41,478 nt of DNA from assembly GCA_003838065.1 (NCBI GenBank), contig QZAC01000184.1, positions 1 to 41,478 on the forward strand, read 5' to 3'. Under the pieces are notes generated by a model. It searched no databases and was not told the origin of the DNA. It was given only the letters and a program-made list of their open reading frames with translations. The position numbers and the translations under genes were made by a program. Positions 15,943 through 25,092 of this stretch are shown here, one piece after another. The DNA comes from Methanocalculus sp. MSAO_Arc2 (GTDB lineage Archaea > Halobacteriota > Methanomicrobia > Methanomicrobiales > Methanocorpusculaceae). How positions within the stretch are numbered: the first letter of the stretch is position 1; every line of letters starts with the position of its first letter.

Positions 15943-17157
15943 ATGGATAACCGAACCATCGTTTGTCTCATATTCTTTCTCACTGTGGTGCCTGCTTGCT
16001 CTGGATTCGTCATAGAAGAGGTACATGGCCTGCCGCAAGGCTATCTCGAATCTGGTGCGGTGCAGGAGATCGACGTTTTCCTGTGGTTCCCTGATTTTGA
16101 TGCCATAACAGTTCCCTCTGATGACTCCCTTACTCTGAATACCGATCTAAAAAACCCGAAATGGACCGTTATCCTGAAGCGATCCGGAGTAGAGACGGTG
16201 ATCAGAACCTCTTCAAGAACAAGGGAGACGGTTCCGGGATGGGATATCTCGTATCCCACCTCAAATGATGTGCGCCTTATAGTCCAGCTCAGAGGAGCCG
16301 TACCGGATATGGGATCACCAGATCACATCTCCATCCTCAGCATTCGCCAGCTCGACCGGACCTATCAGCTCCGCCCGGAGAGAGAATATTCGGTATCCCA
16401 GATCGCATATCCTGCAGGAGAGGTGCCATCAGGGACACCTCCCGATCCGGTTATTATCTCACCTCCGCCCCCTGATCTCTCGGCATTTACCGTCTCTCCC
16501 AGATACACAACACCCAGTCGGGATCTTGGCCCCGGAGAAACAGTTACGCTCAGGACATACCTGACATTCAACCGGCATCCGCAGACAACGTTCCCACTAA
16601 CAGATACCCTCCGGTTCCGTTCTGCACTCAAGGACGCAAAATGGGATACATCAATCGTCAGAAACGGCAACGTGATGGAAAGGCTCCCTGGACGCGGCTA
16701 TTATTACTCAATTCCCGGCTTTGAACTCTCCTATCCATCATGGGAGAGCCTGTCGCTCCATGTTGCCGTCAGCGGAACGGTTCCGGAAAAACCAATTGGA
16801 CCTCTCCTTGAGATCACCCAGTGCGGACCTGATGGTAAAACAAGAGCCGGGGCGATATTCACCCATCCGGCAGGATTGGCTCTATCTGATGATATCGAGG
16901 AGACACCGGTACCTGCAACTCCATATCCTGAAACGCCGGCACCCACAGAAACGCCTGATCGTATACCTGATGATACACCATCCATCACCCCGAAACGGCC
17001 TGACACTCCGCTCCCCCCGCCGGAACCAAAAGGGGAATTGTTCCCTGATGGATTCACCATCGACGGCCTCGCCAATCTGCTTGATGAATTGATCTGGCAT
17101 GGATCGCTTTTCCTCAGGCGAATCCTCTCAATCTCCGGGATCGGGAATGGCTGGTGA
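15943..17157 (+). CDS. secreted protein with two tandem repeat domains, proline/threonine linker and C-terminal amphipathic segment
   Basis: A 404-residue protein not assigned to a named family. It has a signal peptide (residues 1-22). Two homologous beta-rich domains, about 25-145 and 180-300, share KxxKW...SG, PGW/F-x-xSYP and a G-T/AVP ending, for example DLKNPKWTV with ALKDAKWDT and WDISYP with FELSYP. A linker rich in Pro-Thr-Glu (about 310-360) and a final hydrophobic segment follow. This layout is common for methanogen surface proteins. Its stop overlaps the ribosome site of the ribonucleotide reductase gene 6 nt downstream, so both may share a transcript. No functional link is evident. 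Confidence 0.75.
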   Translation: MDNRTIVCLIFFLTVVPACSGFVIEEVHGLPQGYLESGAVQEIDVFLWFPDFDAITVPSDDSLTLNTDLKNPKWTVILKRSGVETVIRTSSRTRETVPGWDISYPTSNDVRLIVQLRGAVPDMGSPDHISILSIRQLDRTYQLRPEREYSVSQIAYPAGEVPSGTPPDPVIISPPPPDLSAFTVSPRYTTPSRDLGPGETVTLRTYLTFNRHPQTTFPLTDTLRFRSALKDAKWDTSIVRNGNVMERLPGRGYYYSIPGFELSYPSWESLSLHVAVSGTVPEKPIGPLLEITQCGPDGKTRAGAIFTHPAGLALSDDIEETPVPATPYPETPAPTETPDRIPDDTPSITPKRPDTPLPPPEPKGELFPDGFTIDGLANLLDELIWHGSLFLRRILSISGIGNGW

Positions 17158-17163
17158 TTGGTG

Positions 17164-18858
17164 ATGAACGAAGAGATACGGGAGCATATACTCAAAAGCC
17201 GCTACCTGCTTGCTGAAGAGCGGGACTTTGCCGACATCTGTCGCCGGGTAGCAGATCATGTAGGTAAGACCGACACTGAGGGTCTGGCATTCTACAAGAT
17301 GATGGTACATCTCGATTTTCTCCCAAACTCTCCCACACTTATGAATGCAGGCACATCATGCAGCCAGCTTGCCGCGTGTTTTGTGATCCCGATTGGATCC
17401 ACCATAGGAGAGATCTTTGAGGCAGTCCGCCAGGGAGCAATCATCCAGATCACCGGTGGCGGAACAGGGTACAACTTCTCAGATATCCCGCCAGAAGGGG
17501 CACAGTTTGGGCCTGCAGATGGAATCTCCCCCGGCCCGACCCGGTTCATCGAGATCTTCGACTGCGCAACATCGGTCATCCGGCAGGGTGGACGCAGGCG
17601 CGGGGCAAATATGGGCATTCTTGATATATATCATCCAGACATCCTCACCTTCATCCATGCCAAACATAAGGAGGGCACACTCACAAACTTCAACCTCTCG
17701 GTGATGATTCCGGATTCTTTTATGGAAGCAGTCTCTACTGGTGGCGGTGACATGGTACTCTTTATCCATCCGCAAACCCTGAAGACCGTACGAATGCACG
17801 ATGTACTTGATGCGATCGTTGATGGCATCTATCACAATGGCGAGCCCGGTGTGCTTTTTTCAGGCACGATAAACCGGGGGAACAGAACACCACACCTCGG
17901 TACGATACAGGCAACAAATCCCTGTGGTGAAGAGCCGCTCCTTCCATATGAGTCCTGTATTCTGGGAAGCATCAACCTTGCACGATGTATGGAGAACAAT
18001 CATCTGAATCTGTCGCACCTGGAGGAGATCGTGCGGCTTTCGGTCAGGTTCCTTGATGCAGCGATCGATGCTACACAGCATCCGATCAAAGAAATTGAGG
18101 AAGCAACGGTGAAGACACGAAAGATTGGTCTTGGTATAATGGGGCTGCATGACGCACTTCTCCTTGCAGGCATCCCCTATGATACCGATGAAGCGCGGTC
18201 ATTTGCCAGGGAAACGATGTCATTCATTACTCAGATTGGAGTGGATGAATCTCTGAATATTGGAAGGGAGAATGGATCGTTTCCTGCATGGGAGGGGAGC
18301 ACCTGGGATACGCCGATCAGAAATGCTCAGGTCACAACGATTGCGCCAACCGGAACAATATCACTTCTTGCCGGGTGTTCGCCTGGAATCGAGCCGGTCT
18401 ACTCATTTGTCTATACCAGGCACCACACAGCAGGTGGACGGTTTGAAATGGTTCATCCGATCTTCTCCCGTGCACTCGACCTTGAGATTGCACGCCTTGG
18501 ATATTCTGAATACCATAGAGATCTGAAGAGAGAGGAAGTGATAAACTATATCAGAAGAACAGGATCACTCCAGGATCTGGAGTGGCTCTCACCTGAATTC
18601 CGCAGGCTGTTTGTGTCTGCTCTTGACATCAGCTGGCAGGACCACCTGCTGATGCAGGAAGCGTTCCAGCGTTCTGTCCATGCATCTATTGCAAAGACGA
18701 TCAATCTTCCGGCGAGCGCAGATAGAGACGAGATACGCGAAGCAATCCTTATGGCATGGCGCCTCTCGTTAAAAGGTGTTACACTATACCGTACCGGAAG
18801 CAGACGTGATATCGTGTATGGTTTTGAGGGATGTTCTGGATGCGGGTACAGATATTGA
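17164..18858 (+). CDS. nrdJ: adenosylcobalamin-dependent (class II) ribonucleoside-diphosphate reductase
   Basis: A 564-residue enzyme that reduces ribonucleotides to deoxyribonucleotides using a cobalamin-generated thiyl radical. The catalytic core shows NSPTLMNAGTSCSQLAACFV (redox Cys66 and nearby Cys72), the GGGTGYNFS loop, NPCGEE (radical Cys254, Glu256) and PTGTISLLAGCSPGIEP. The C-terminus ends in CSGCGYRY (Cys557, Cys560), the swinging redox pair. It lacks the N-terminal ATP-cone, so activity control by ATP/dATP at that site is absent. ATG 17164 follows GGTGAT at 17153-17158. In-frame TTG 17158 and GTG 17161 are inside or against that site. A T-rich stretch after the stop (18862-18874) may terminate it. 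Confidence 0.95.
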   Translation: MNEEIREHILKSRYLLAEERDFADICRRVADHVGKTDTEGLAFYKMMVHLDFLPNSPTLMNAGTSCSQLAACFVIPIGSTIGEIFEAVRQGAIIQITGGGTGYNFSDIPPEGAQFGPADGISPGPTRFIEIFDCATSVIRQGGRRRGANMGILDIYHPDILTFIHAKHKEGTLTNFNLSVMIPDSFMEAVSTGGGDMVLFIHPQTLKTVRMHDVLDAIVDGIYHNGEPGVLFSGTINRGNRTPHLGTIQATNPCGEEPLLPYESCILGSINLARCMENNHLNLSHLEEIVRLSVRFLDAAIDATQHPIKEIEEATVKTRKIGLGIMGLHDALLLAGIPYDTDEARSFARETMSFITQIGVDESLNIGRENGSFPAWEGSTWDTPIRNAQVTTIAPTGTISLLAGCSPGIEPVYSFVYTRHHTAGGRFEMVHPIFSRALDLEIARLGYSEYHRDLKREEVINYIRRTGSLQDLEWLSPEFRRLFVSALDISWQDHLLMQEAFQRSVHASIAKTINLPASADRDEIREAILMAWRLSLKGVTLYRTGSRRDIVYGFEGCSGCGYRY

Positions 18859-18991
18859 TTCATTGATTTCTTTTTGAGAGATAAGAGATAATACGGCTTT
18901 GATCACCACAATACCTGACGGAAGGTAGTTGCAACATACATCCGGAGGAAAAAGGGGTCTGCTCTGGCAGGAGCGCAAAAAGTGAATGAGG

Positions 18992-19006
18992 ATAGAAAAT
19001 TATTTC
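18992..19006 (+). promoter_or_regulatory. TATA-like promoter of zinc-ribbon cassette 1 (probably leaderless)
   Basis: GATAGAAAATTATTTC lies about 29 nt upstream of ATG 19030 and there is no ribosome site before that ATG. The sequence aligns with the promoter of the paralogous cassette 2 (29842-29856), which has GATAAAATTAAATATC at the same distance. Confidence 0.5.
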
Positions 19007-19029
19007 TCCCATCTCACGTATCATTGGGT

Positions 19030-19794
19030 ATGTCTGCTTTTGCCTGCCCGCAGTGTGGTGCTCCTGTACAGGTAACGCCACGATTGTCCTTTCACCTCTG
19101 TGAATACTGCAAAACGACATCATTTATTGATCGCTCCGGGGTCATGTTCTATTACCTGACTCCGTTTATAGTAGATGATGCACAGGCACAACAGATATTC
19201 TCCCGGTGGCTATCAAATCCTTCAATGGCAAAAAACCTTGATATAAAAGCAGAAATTAAGAGTTTCAAAAAAATATTATTCCCTGTATACCGCTTTGTGC
19301 GTATGGTAGATGGCCAGGAGGAACTCTTCATCAGACCCGCAAGGGGAACGCTGATCCAGGGAATGCAGGACCTTGTCATCCATCCGGGTACCATGAAGAT
19401 ATTTGATAGTACAGTTGATATTGGAGATACCCTGAGGCTCGATCCAGAGATAACGATGGATAGCTATCTGCCAAATCTTTCAGGAGAAGGGGTGGAACAA
19501 TCACTTGTATATGTCCCTCTCTACGAGATAGAATACACATTCGATGATGAAAACTGGCATGCAGTAATCGATGGATCATCAGGTGCTGTCCATGCATCCA
19601 CCTATCCCATGCGCTCTTCACTGCCATTTGGCATCGTATTCATCATTGGTTTTATGGCCGGTCTTGTGGGTTTGATCCTCGGCATATATGTACACTGGAT
19701 CCTGTATGGATTCATTCCCGTCGGAATAGCAGGCGCCTGGATTATGGCCAATTCCATCATCTCAAAAGACGATATTGCCAGAGCGGAGGGATAA
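19030..19794 (+). CDS. cassette 1 protein A: zinc-ribbon membrane protein
   Basis: A 254-residue protein with an N-terminal zinc ribbon (CPQCGAP then CEYC), a conserved central region, and two C-terminal transmembrane helices (about 200-240). Two similar motifs, ILFPVYRF and VYVPLYEIEYTF...AVIDGSSGAV, mark a repeated beta structure. It is clearly paralogous to the protein at 29877-30620; both begin MSAFxCPxCGAP and share GVMFYY, MAK-L, IRPA-GT and YPxRSS/FPxRSS. That shared N-terminus sets the start at 19030, although the frame is open back to GTG 18982. It is the first of three adjacent zinc-ribbon genes. Function unknown; a membrane-anchored complex component is inferred. Confidence 0.8.
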   Translation: MSAFACPQCGAPVQVTPRLSFHLCEYCKTTSFIDRSGVMFYYLTPFIVDDAQAQQIFSRWLSNPSMAKNLDIKAEIKSFKKILFPVYRFVRMVDGQEELFIRPARGTLIQGMQDLVIHPGTMKIFDSTVDIGDTLRLDPEITMDSYLPNLSGEGVEQSLVYVPLYEIEYTFDDENWHAVIDGSSGAVHASTYPMRSSLPFGIVFIIGFMAGLVGLILGIYVHWILYGFIPVGIAGAWIMANSIISKDDIARAEG

Positions 19795-19795
19795 A

Positions 19796-20782
19796 ATGGT
19801 ATCAATCATCATCAATATGAACTGTCCTTCATGTGGAGGGCCTCTGCTGGTTGAAGATGGGGATTCTCTCATTCTCTGCCCCTACTGCAGTACTGCCAGC
19901 TCGATCGGAGCGTATGAAAAGGATACTTCATTCATGTACAACCACCGGTGTTCACAAGATGATGCAATCGAGCGGGTGAAAGAATGGTTTGAACAGGGAT
20001 CGCTCTTCCAAAAGAAAGCAGCTGATCTCAAGAATTCAGGAAATATAACCGGAATTGATTTGATTTTCTTACCATTCTGGAGAATGGTGGGGCAGGGAAG
20101 AGCAATTGTGTGTGGATATAACAAAGAAGTCATACACAATAAAACAATCATGGACTTTAAAAAAGCCGACATCAGCAGGATGTATGACTGGAATGAGATA
20201 GCATGCAATGCCGGTGATATTGGAGTGCGCACGATTACAATCCCGGATGGCGAGGTGCAGCCTGCAGATGAAGAGGAGATACCCATCTTCGAAGCGAGCG
20301 GCTCTACCAGGGATGGCATGGAGCGTGCTGCAAGCGCAATTCGTGATATGGCGTATGCAGATGCATCAGCAGGGATATCCAATATTACGTATGCAAAATC
20401 CTTTGTAACTCCACAATCCTTTAGTACAATCCTCTATCCCTTCTGGATAGTCAGGTATTCCTACAGGAACAGGGGATACTTTGCCGTTGTTGATGGGTAT
20501 ACCGGCAGGATCTGCTCGGGGCGCGCACCAGGAAATGTCAGGCGGCAGGTAACTGCCGGAACAATCGGAGCGGCAATCTCGGGTATTATCGCTGGAAGCG
20601 CATTCTATTATTTCTTTGATATCATCCCGGAATCCGGAGGGCTGGTCGGAAATGTTGCAGTTATACCATTTATCATGCTCTTAATCTCCGGGTTCATACT
20701 CGGCGGGCTGTCCTACCAGACATTCAGATTTGGATCGGAAATAACCGAACGAGTTCAAAAGTCATCCAATACAGGGAGGTAG
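19796..20782 (+). CDS. cassette 1 protein B: zinc-ribbon membrane protein
   Basis: A 328-residue protein with an N-terminal zinc ribbon (CPSCGG then CPYC), LPFWRMVGQGRAIVCGY in the middle, and YPFWIVRYSYRNRGYFAVVDGYTG near residue 225 (cited in parts: YPFWIVRYSY, GYFAVVDGYTG). Two transmembrane helices follow at about 250-310. It is paralogous to the protein at 30625-31638, with the same motifs in the same order. GGAGGG at 19785-19790 serves ATG 19796, one base after the stop of protein A, so the two are translationally linked. The second PFW motif, with its DGxTG turn, resembles that in protein A, suggesting shared ancestry. Function unknown. Confidence 0.8.
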   Translation: MVSIIINMNCPSCGGPLLVEDGDSLILCPYCSTASSIGAYEKDTSFMYNHRCSQDDAIERVKEWFEQGSLFQKKAADLKNSGNITGIDLIFLPFWRMVGQGRAIVCGYNKEVIHNKTIMDFKKADISRMYDWNEIACNAGDIGVRTITIPDGEVQPADEEEIPIFEASGSTRDGMERAASAIRDMAYADASAGISNITYAKSFVTPQSFSTILYPFWIVRYSYRNRGYFAVVDGYTGRICSGRAPGNVRRQVTAGTIGAAISGIIAGSAFYYFFDIIPESGGLVGNVAVIPFIMLLISGFILGGLSYQTFRFGSEITERVQKSSNTGR

Positions 20783-20791
20783 AAGAGGGTT

Positions 20792-21376
20792 ATGTTTCAC
20801 GTATCAGTCCTTCGCTGTGCATCATGCAATGGTATCCTCTCAGCAAAAACCAGGAGTCGGATACTCATCTGTAATCATTGCAATAGCCCAAATGAATTTC
20901 GAAAAGGTGACGTTCATAAGGTCAATGTAACCTATGCATCCTCACCCGGCAGATCACCTGATGAGCAGGTATATGTTCCATTCTGGGTTCTTGATACGGA
21001 TATTATGATATCCAGTATGAAGATAATTGGAGGAAAGATCCGCAGATTCGTAAAAGGGGAGCATTCTTTTGATGGAAATCACAGAATATGGATTACTGCC
21101 GGTAACATACCAGAATTACAGGGAGAAGAATTTGGATTTCGGTATTCACAAAACCAGCCTGTATATTCGATCGGAAAGACCCCTCACATACCAGACATCC
21201 CGGTCTCCTGCGATCATGGTGAAGCCATGCAGACAGCAGAGTACTTCTTCCTGAAAAATGAAGTGAAACGGTCGGGAACGCTCCAATCAATCGATTATTC
21301 AATAGATTTTTCCGGGTATGAACTGGTATACCTCCCATTTGAAAAGAAGGAAGATATGCTCAGGCCCATTCTCTGA
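20792..21376 (+). CDS. cassette 1 protein C: soluble zinc-ribbon protein
   Basis: A 194-residue protein with an N-terminal ribbon (CASC then CNHC), then YVPFWVLDTDIMI, GGKIRRFVKGEHSFDG, a W-rich middle and a C-terminal SGTLQSIDY...ELVYLPF. There is no transmembrane helix. It is paralogous to the protein at 31643-32233, sharing PFWVxDxD, GGxIxRFxKGxxxFxG, AExxFLxxEVxxSGTLQS and YLPF. It lies 9 nt after protein B, so cassette 1 is one transcription unit. Unlike cassette 2, nothing SPFH-like follows: the next gene is on the other strand. Confidence 0.78.
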   Translation: MFHVSVLRCASCNGILSAKTRSRILICNHCNSPNEFRKGDVHKVNVTYASSPGRSPDEQVYVPFWVLDTDIMISSMKIIGGKIRRFVKGEHSFDGNHRIWITAGNIPELQGEEFGFRYSQNQPVYSIGKTPHIPDIPVSCDHGEAMQTAEYFFLKNEVKRSGTLQSIDYSIDFSGYELVYLPFEKKEDMLRPIL

Positions 21377-21411
21377 TTGGTGCAGGCTACCCGTAGTTTA
21401 TGTGGAGCAGT

Positions 21412-22125
21412 TCATAAGGCCACTATGAGATAGAGGAGCGAAGCGATAAAGCCAAACCATATCCCCATAAGAGAGGCGAGAGAGTATCCAATCGGGATCA
21501 TACGTACATCACCGGATCTGTTTGGATCTCCGATCATTTTGTGCATGTCATGGTAGAGAAGCCGGATTGCCATGACGAGAATACCGTTCTGCCGTGCTGA
21601 AAGTGCATAGAGAATACTCACAATAAAAAAGAGAATCAGGAGAGTATTGTTGAAGTAGAGACCGATGAGAAATGTTACACTTGTAAACACAATGAGAAAT
21701 ATAAAGCCATGGATTCCTGTTTCTGAAATATCTTTTCCTGAAAGAAGAAACGAGTTTGGAATCTTTTTCAACCCTTTCAGCCCCTGTTCACGCATAACTG
21801 CCAGAACAAAACCGATGAACAGCCATAATACAACACCCGGGACCAGGTTTCCATATTCGATAATCAGGTTTATCTGAAGATACCGGATGACCGGATCAAC
21901 CAGTGCAAATAGTTCAGGAAGGTATTGGCTGAAGTGCTCCCTGATAAGGCTGTCATACTGGATTAAAAAGAGATTTAACGCAAATACCAGGAACGCAAAT
22001 CCCAGCATATAAGCCAGGTACCGTTTCCATGACGCACGTAGCGATCGTCCAATGAGTGAGAAAAGCTCAAAGGTCGACTGAGGCGCAGTCACTACCCTGC
22101 CATAACCCGTATTCAATTGATTCAT
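21412..22125 (-). CDS. multi-spanning membrane protein of unknown function
   Basis: A 237-residue protein with five or six hydrophobic segments (about 35-55, 95-115, 137-175 as a pair, 210-235) and a short polar N-terminus. It vaguely resembles archaeal DUF4013-type membrane proteins, but I cannot confirm that. ATG 22125 has a perfect AGGAGG at 22133-22138 and a TATA box (ATATTTATAC, 22161-22170) giving a leader of about 15 nt. It converges with zinc-ribbon cassette 1, leaving 35 nt between the two stops. Confidence 0.7.
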   Translation of the reverse strand: MNQLNTGYGRVVTAPQSTFELFSLIGRSLRASWKRYLAYMLGFAFLVFALNLFLIQYDSLIREHFSQYLPELFALVDPVIRYLQINLIIEYGNLVPGVVLWLFIGFVLAVMREQGLKGLKKIPNSFLLSGKDISETGIHGFIFLIVFTSVTFLIGLYFNNTLLILFFIVSILYALSARQNGILVMAIRLLYHDMHKMIGDPNRSGDVRMIPIGYSLASLMGIWFGFIASLLYLIVAL

Positions 22126-22160
22126 CGATCTTCCTCCTATAAATGTGATGAGTAACACTA

Positions 22161-22170
22161 GTATAAATAT
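22161..22170 (-). promoter_or_regulatory. TATA box for the membrane protein gene ending at 21412
   Basis: ATATTTATAC on the minus strand lies about 40 nt upstream of ATG 22125. The predicted transcript would start near 22140, just ahead of the AGGAGG ribosome site. Confidence 0.5.
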
Positions 22171-22287
22171 CATAGGATGCCTGGACGTGGGAATTCGCTT
22201 ATGAATAATCCCTTAAAGGTATAATATATAATAAATAACAGATACAGATACAAAACCTATATTAATTGCTTTCTCCTATTGTGGTTT

Positions 22288-23577
22288 ATGAGGCATCTGC
22301 AGTTGCTGTTGATTGCTGTTCTTCTTGTCTGGGCATCTGGTCTGGTAGCAAGCCCGGATACTCCGATAACAGTAATACCCTCCATAATGAGTTCAGCAGA
22401 AGCAATGCCGCAAGAAGGATCATCGTCTGAATTCTCACTCACGCCAGGCCAGCTCGGTGAGATGCCTGTTAAAAAGGAGGTCTATGTTACGGTCGACTCA
22501 ATCCCGACCAGAACCGATATTATCGTCCGGTTTGATGGAGGACCGGGCATGCAGTTTATAAGCAGGATTGTTGCCGTGATGTATACTTCAGATGGCAGGA
22601 TTGTCATGAAGTCTATGGAAAGACCACTCTTTGTTGGAACTGAACTCGTATTTGAAGGGACTCCGGGTGTAGATCGGATGAAGATCACTGCCTATTACAC
22701 CACCGGGGAAGTTGTCGTCATCCACGATCGCCGTTATGGGCGCCCCCTTGATCCGGTGCCGGTCACTCCAGTTCGAACTCCAACCCCTGTTACAGATATT
22801 CCAGTTATAACACCGGTTCCCGTCGATCCCACACCGGTTCCATACACCCCGGTGACACCCCCAATACCTGATGATCCAGAAGGTACTCCGGTAATCTATA
22901 GAGGTTACTATGACCCTTCCGCACCACTGCCCATTCCGGATGAGGGGTATCTCATTGTGGTACATCCCCGGGATGCAACCGTATATGCAGGAGCTGAACT
23001 GGATTACTATTTGACCATCTCTGCTGCGCCTGGACATCAGCAACCGGTATATCTTGTCCTTGAGATTGATGCGATCGTGACATCATACCAATTCGAACTG
23101 GGGCAGATAAATCCCCCATATCCAAGAACAATTGTCAGTTCTGTTCCAATTCCTGCCTATCTTCCAGGTGGGATCAGAATCACAGGCACCATCATTGGTG
23201 AGAGTGGGGGCCTCCGAGAGGAGACAACAGTGTATCTGTCCATCCTTGGCACCGGGGCAACAATTCAGGATACGATCATTCTTTCAGGTGCTGCCGCAGG
23301 GGTGCTTGTTGCAGGTGGGCTCCTTGGGCTCTCTGCATCAGGTCTATCGTCATCACTTGCGAGTATTCAGGCACTGCAGTCAGGGACGCAACAGACCGGG
23401 CGGAGTGATCGGCAGTCATTATATGCTGGAAGTGCAGCAGGTATCATCTGGCATAAGGAGGGAGATTACGTCTGGACCGGACAGCCGGATACAGATTCAT
23501 TAGATGATCTGGATGAACTGTTAGATGATGCTCTTGATAATCAGGAGCACACGGACGAAACGTTGCCGGAAGAATAA
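22288..23577 (+). CDS. secreted/membrane-anchored protein with Pro-Thr-Val linker and acidic tail
   Basis: A 429-residue protein with a signal peptide (MRHLQLLLIAVLLVWASG), a beta-rich domain (about 60-150), a repetitive linker of P-V-T-P/T-P-V type (about 155-200), a second beta domain with YLIVVHPRDATVYAGAELDYYL (about 225-320; split here as YLIVVHPRDATVY, AGAELDYYL), one transmembrane helix (around 325-345) and a strongly acidic C-terminus rich in Asp-Asp-Leu. No family recognised. It is probably exported with a cytoplasmic or cell-wall-facing acidic tail. No ribosome site is visible. A TATA-like CCTATATTAATTG (22256-22268) 26 nt upstream suggests a leaderless mRNA. A second AT-rich box lies at 22219-22236. 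Confidence 0.72.
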   Translation: MRHLQLLLIAVLLVWASGLVASPDTPITVIPSIMSSAEAMPQEGSSSEFSLTPGQLGEMPVKKEVYVTVDSIPTRTDIIVRFDGGPGMQFISRIVAVMYTSDGRIVMKSMERPLFVGTELVFEGTPGVDRMKITAYYTTGEVVVIHDRRYGRPLDPVPVTPVRTPTPVTDIPVITPVPVDPTPVPYTPVTPPIPDDPEGTPVIYRGYYDPSAPLPIPDEGYLIVVHPRDATVYAGAELDYYLTISAAPGHQQPVYLVLEIDAIVTSYQFELGQINPPYPRTIVSSVPIPAYLPGGIRITGTIIGESGGLREETTVYLSILGTGATIQDTIILSGAAAGVLVAGGLLGLSASGLSSSLASIQALQSGTQQTGRSDRQSLYAGSAAGIIWHKEGDYVWTGQPDTDSLDDLDELLDDALDNQEHTDETLPEE

Positions 23578-23717
23578 TCCAACAGGGCTTTCAAAGAGTT
23601 TTTTTGCTCCGGAGAGAGTCCGGAATTCATGTGTATAATGAACCCAGCAGGTTTTTGTTATCTGCAAGACATCAATACCACTTCTCTGTGATCGGCGAAT
23701 GCCTGCTTTTCTCCGAA

Positions 23718-23743
23718 TTATTTCATATCTCAGCGAAATAATA
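23718..23743. repeat. 8-bp inverted repeat in the aspS promoter region
   Basis: ATTATTTC (23718-23725) and GAAATAAT (23736-23743) are exact complements separated by 10 nt. The right arm overlaps a TATA-like AAATAATACTTA about 55 nt upstream of aspS, so it could be an operator. It is AT-rich and could be chance. Confidence 0.35.
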
Positions 23744-23799
23744 CTTACACTATTCGTAAACCTCTTCACCTTGTACGAGTTACCAGTACGTGAGTTTCT

Positions 23800-25092
23800 A
23801 TGCGTATACCAATACGAGAGGTCACAGCTGATATGGAACGCGCCGAAATCACCGGTTGGGTGCATGAAGAACGGGATCTTGGAGGCCTTGCCTTCTTTCT
23901 CATCCGGGACAGAACCGGCATCATGCAGGTGACCGTCCCAAAGAAGAAGGTTTCAGAAGAGGTCCGTGCAGCGGTAAAGGAAGTATCCCGTGAATCTGTT
24001 GTTCGTGTCAAGGGTACTGTCAAGGAGACGGACAAGGCACCTGGAGGCAGGGAACTGGTTCCTGACTCCTTTGAAATCCTGGCAAAGGCAGCTTCTCCTC
24101 TTCCCTTAGACGTTGCCGAGAAAGTCCCTGCCGAGATCGACACCCGGCTCGATGCCCGTTTTCTCGATGTCAGGCGGCCCCGTATCGCTGCCATTTTTGC
24201 AATCAGATCACATATGATGGAGATAGTCCATTCATTCCTTTTCCGTGAAGGATTTCTGCATATCACCACGCCAAAGGTGGTCGCGGCTGCAACCGAAGGT
24301 GGAACAGAACTCTTTCCCATAGCGTACTTTGAGAAAGAAGCCTTTCTAAGCCAGAGTCCGCAGCTGTACAAGCAGATGATGATGGCAGCAGGGTGTGAAA
24401 AAGTCTTTGAAATAGGACCGATCTTCCGTGCCGAAGAACACAACACAGTAAGGCACCTCAATGAAGCGACCTCAATCGATATTGAGGTTTCGTTTGCCGA
24501 CCATGAGGATGTCATGCAGATCCTTGAGCGGATGATACACGAGATCTACCGGTCAGTTGCCGATCACTGTTTTAGCCAGCTCGATACGCTTGGGATTATA
24601 GACATTGAGGTGCCGGATCGATCACTTCCCCGCCTGCCATATGCAGAAGCAATCGAAATTGCTGCTGGGAAGAGTGATGAACCAGTTGCATATGGCGATG
24701 ATCTCGGCACCGCATCTGAACGATTAATCGGCGAAGAGATGGGGTCCCATTATTTTATCACCGAATGGCCAACTGCCATCCGGCCCTACTATGCAATGCC
24801 GAAAGAAAGCGATCCATCAATCTGCAACGCATTTGATTTGATGCACCCCAGGATGGAGCTTTCATCAGGTGCACAGCGATGCCACACCTTTGAAACACTT
24901 GTTGAGCAGATCAGATCAAAAGGCCTCTCTCCCGGGAGCTTTGATTTCTATCTCAAGCCCTTCAAATACGGGATGCCGCCGCACGCCGGATGGGGGCTTG
25001 GAGCTGAACGGCTGGTCATGACGATCTGCGGCCTTCAGAACATTCGCGAAGCAGTGCTTTTCCCCCGTGACCGCCACCGTGTCACCCCATGA
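23800..25092 (+). CDS. aspS: aspartyl-tRNA synthetase, archaeal type (probably non-discriminating)
   Basis: A 430-residue class IIb synthetase. The N-terminal OB-fold anticodon domain (about 1-100, GWVHEERDLGG) is followed by the catalytic domain with flipping-loop and motif 2 sequence FEIGPIFRAEEHNTVRHLNE and motif 3 GWGLGAERLVM. The archaeal/eukaryal size, without the bacterial GAD insertion, is seen. His22 in GWVHE, where discriminating enzymes tend to carry Trp, suggests it charges both tRNA-Asp and tRNA-Asn, with an amidotransferase then making Asn-tRNA. That part is inference. It overlaps the methionine synthase gene by ATGA (25089-25092). Confidence 0.95.
   Translation: MRIPIREVTADMERAEITGWVHEERDLGGLAFFLIRDRTGIMQVTVPKKKVSEEVRAAVKEVSRESVVRVKGTVKETDKAPGGRELVPDSFEILAKAASPLPLDVAEKVPAEIDTRLDARFLDVRRPRIAAIFAIRSHMMEIVHSFLFREGFLHITTPKVVAAATEGGTELFPIAYFEKEAFLSQSPQLYKQMMMAAGCEKVFEIGPIFRAEEHNTVRHLNEATSIDIEVSFADHEDVMQILERMIHEIYRSVADHCFSQLDTLGIIDIEVPDRSLPRLPYAEAIEIAAGKSDEPVAYGDDLGTASERLIGEEMGSHYFITEWPTAIRPYYAMPKESDPSICNAFDLMHPRMELSSGAQRCHTFETLVEQIRSKGLSPGSFDFYLKPFKYGMPPHAGWGLGAERLVMTICGLQNIREAVLFPRDRHRVTP

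Noticed and set aside
23718..23743. T-box or other riboswitch upstream of aspS
   Set aside because: Only an 8-bp AT-rich inverted repeat is present. No conserved riboswitch core is visible, and T-boxes are not expected in archaea.
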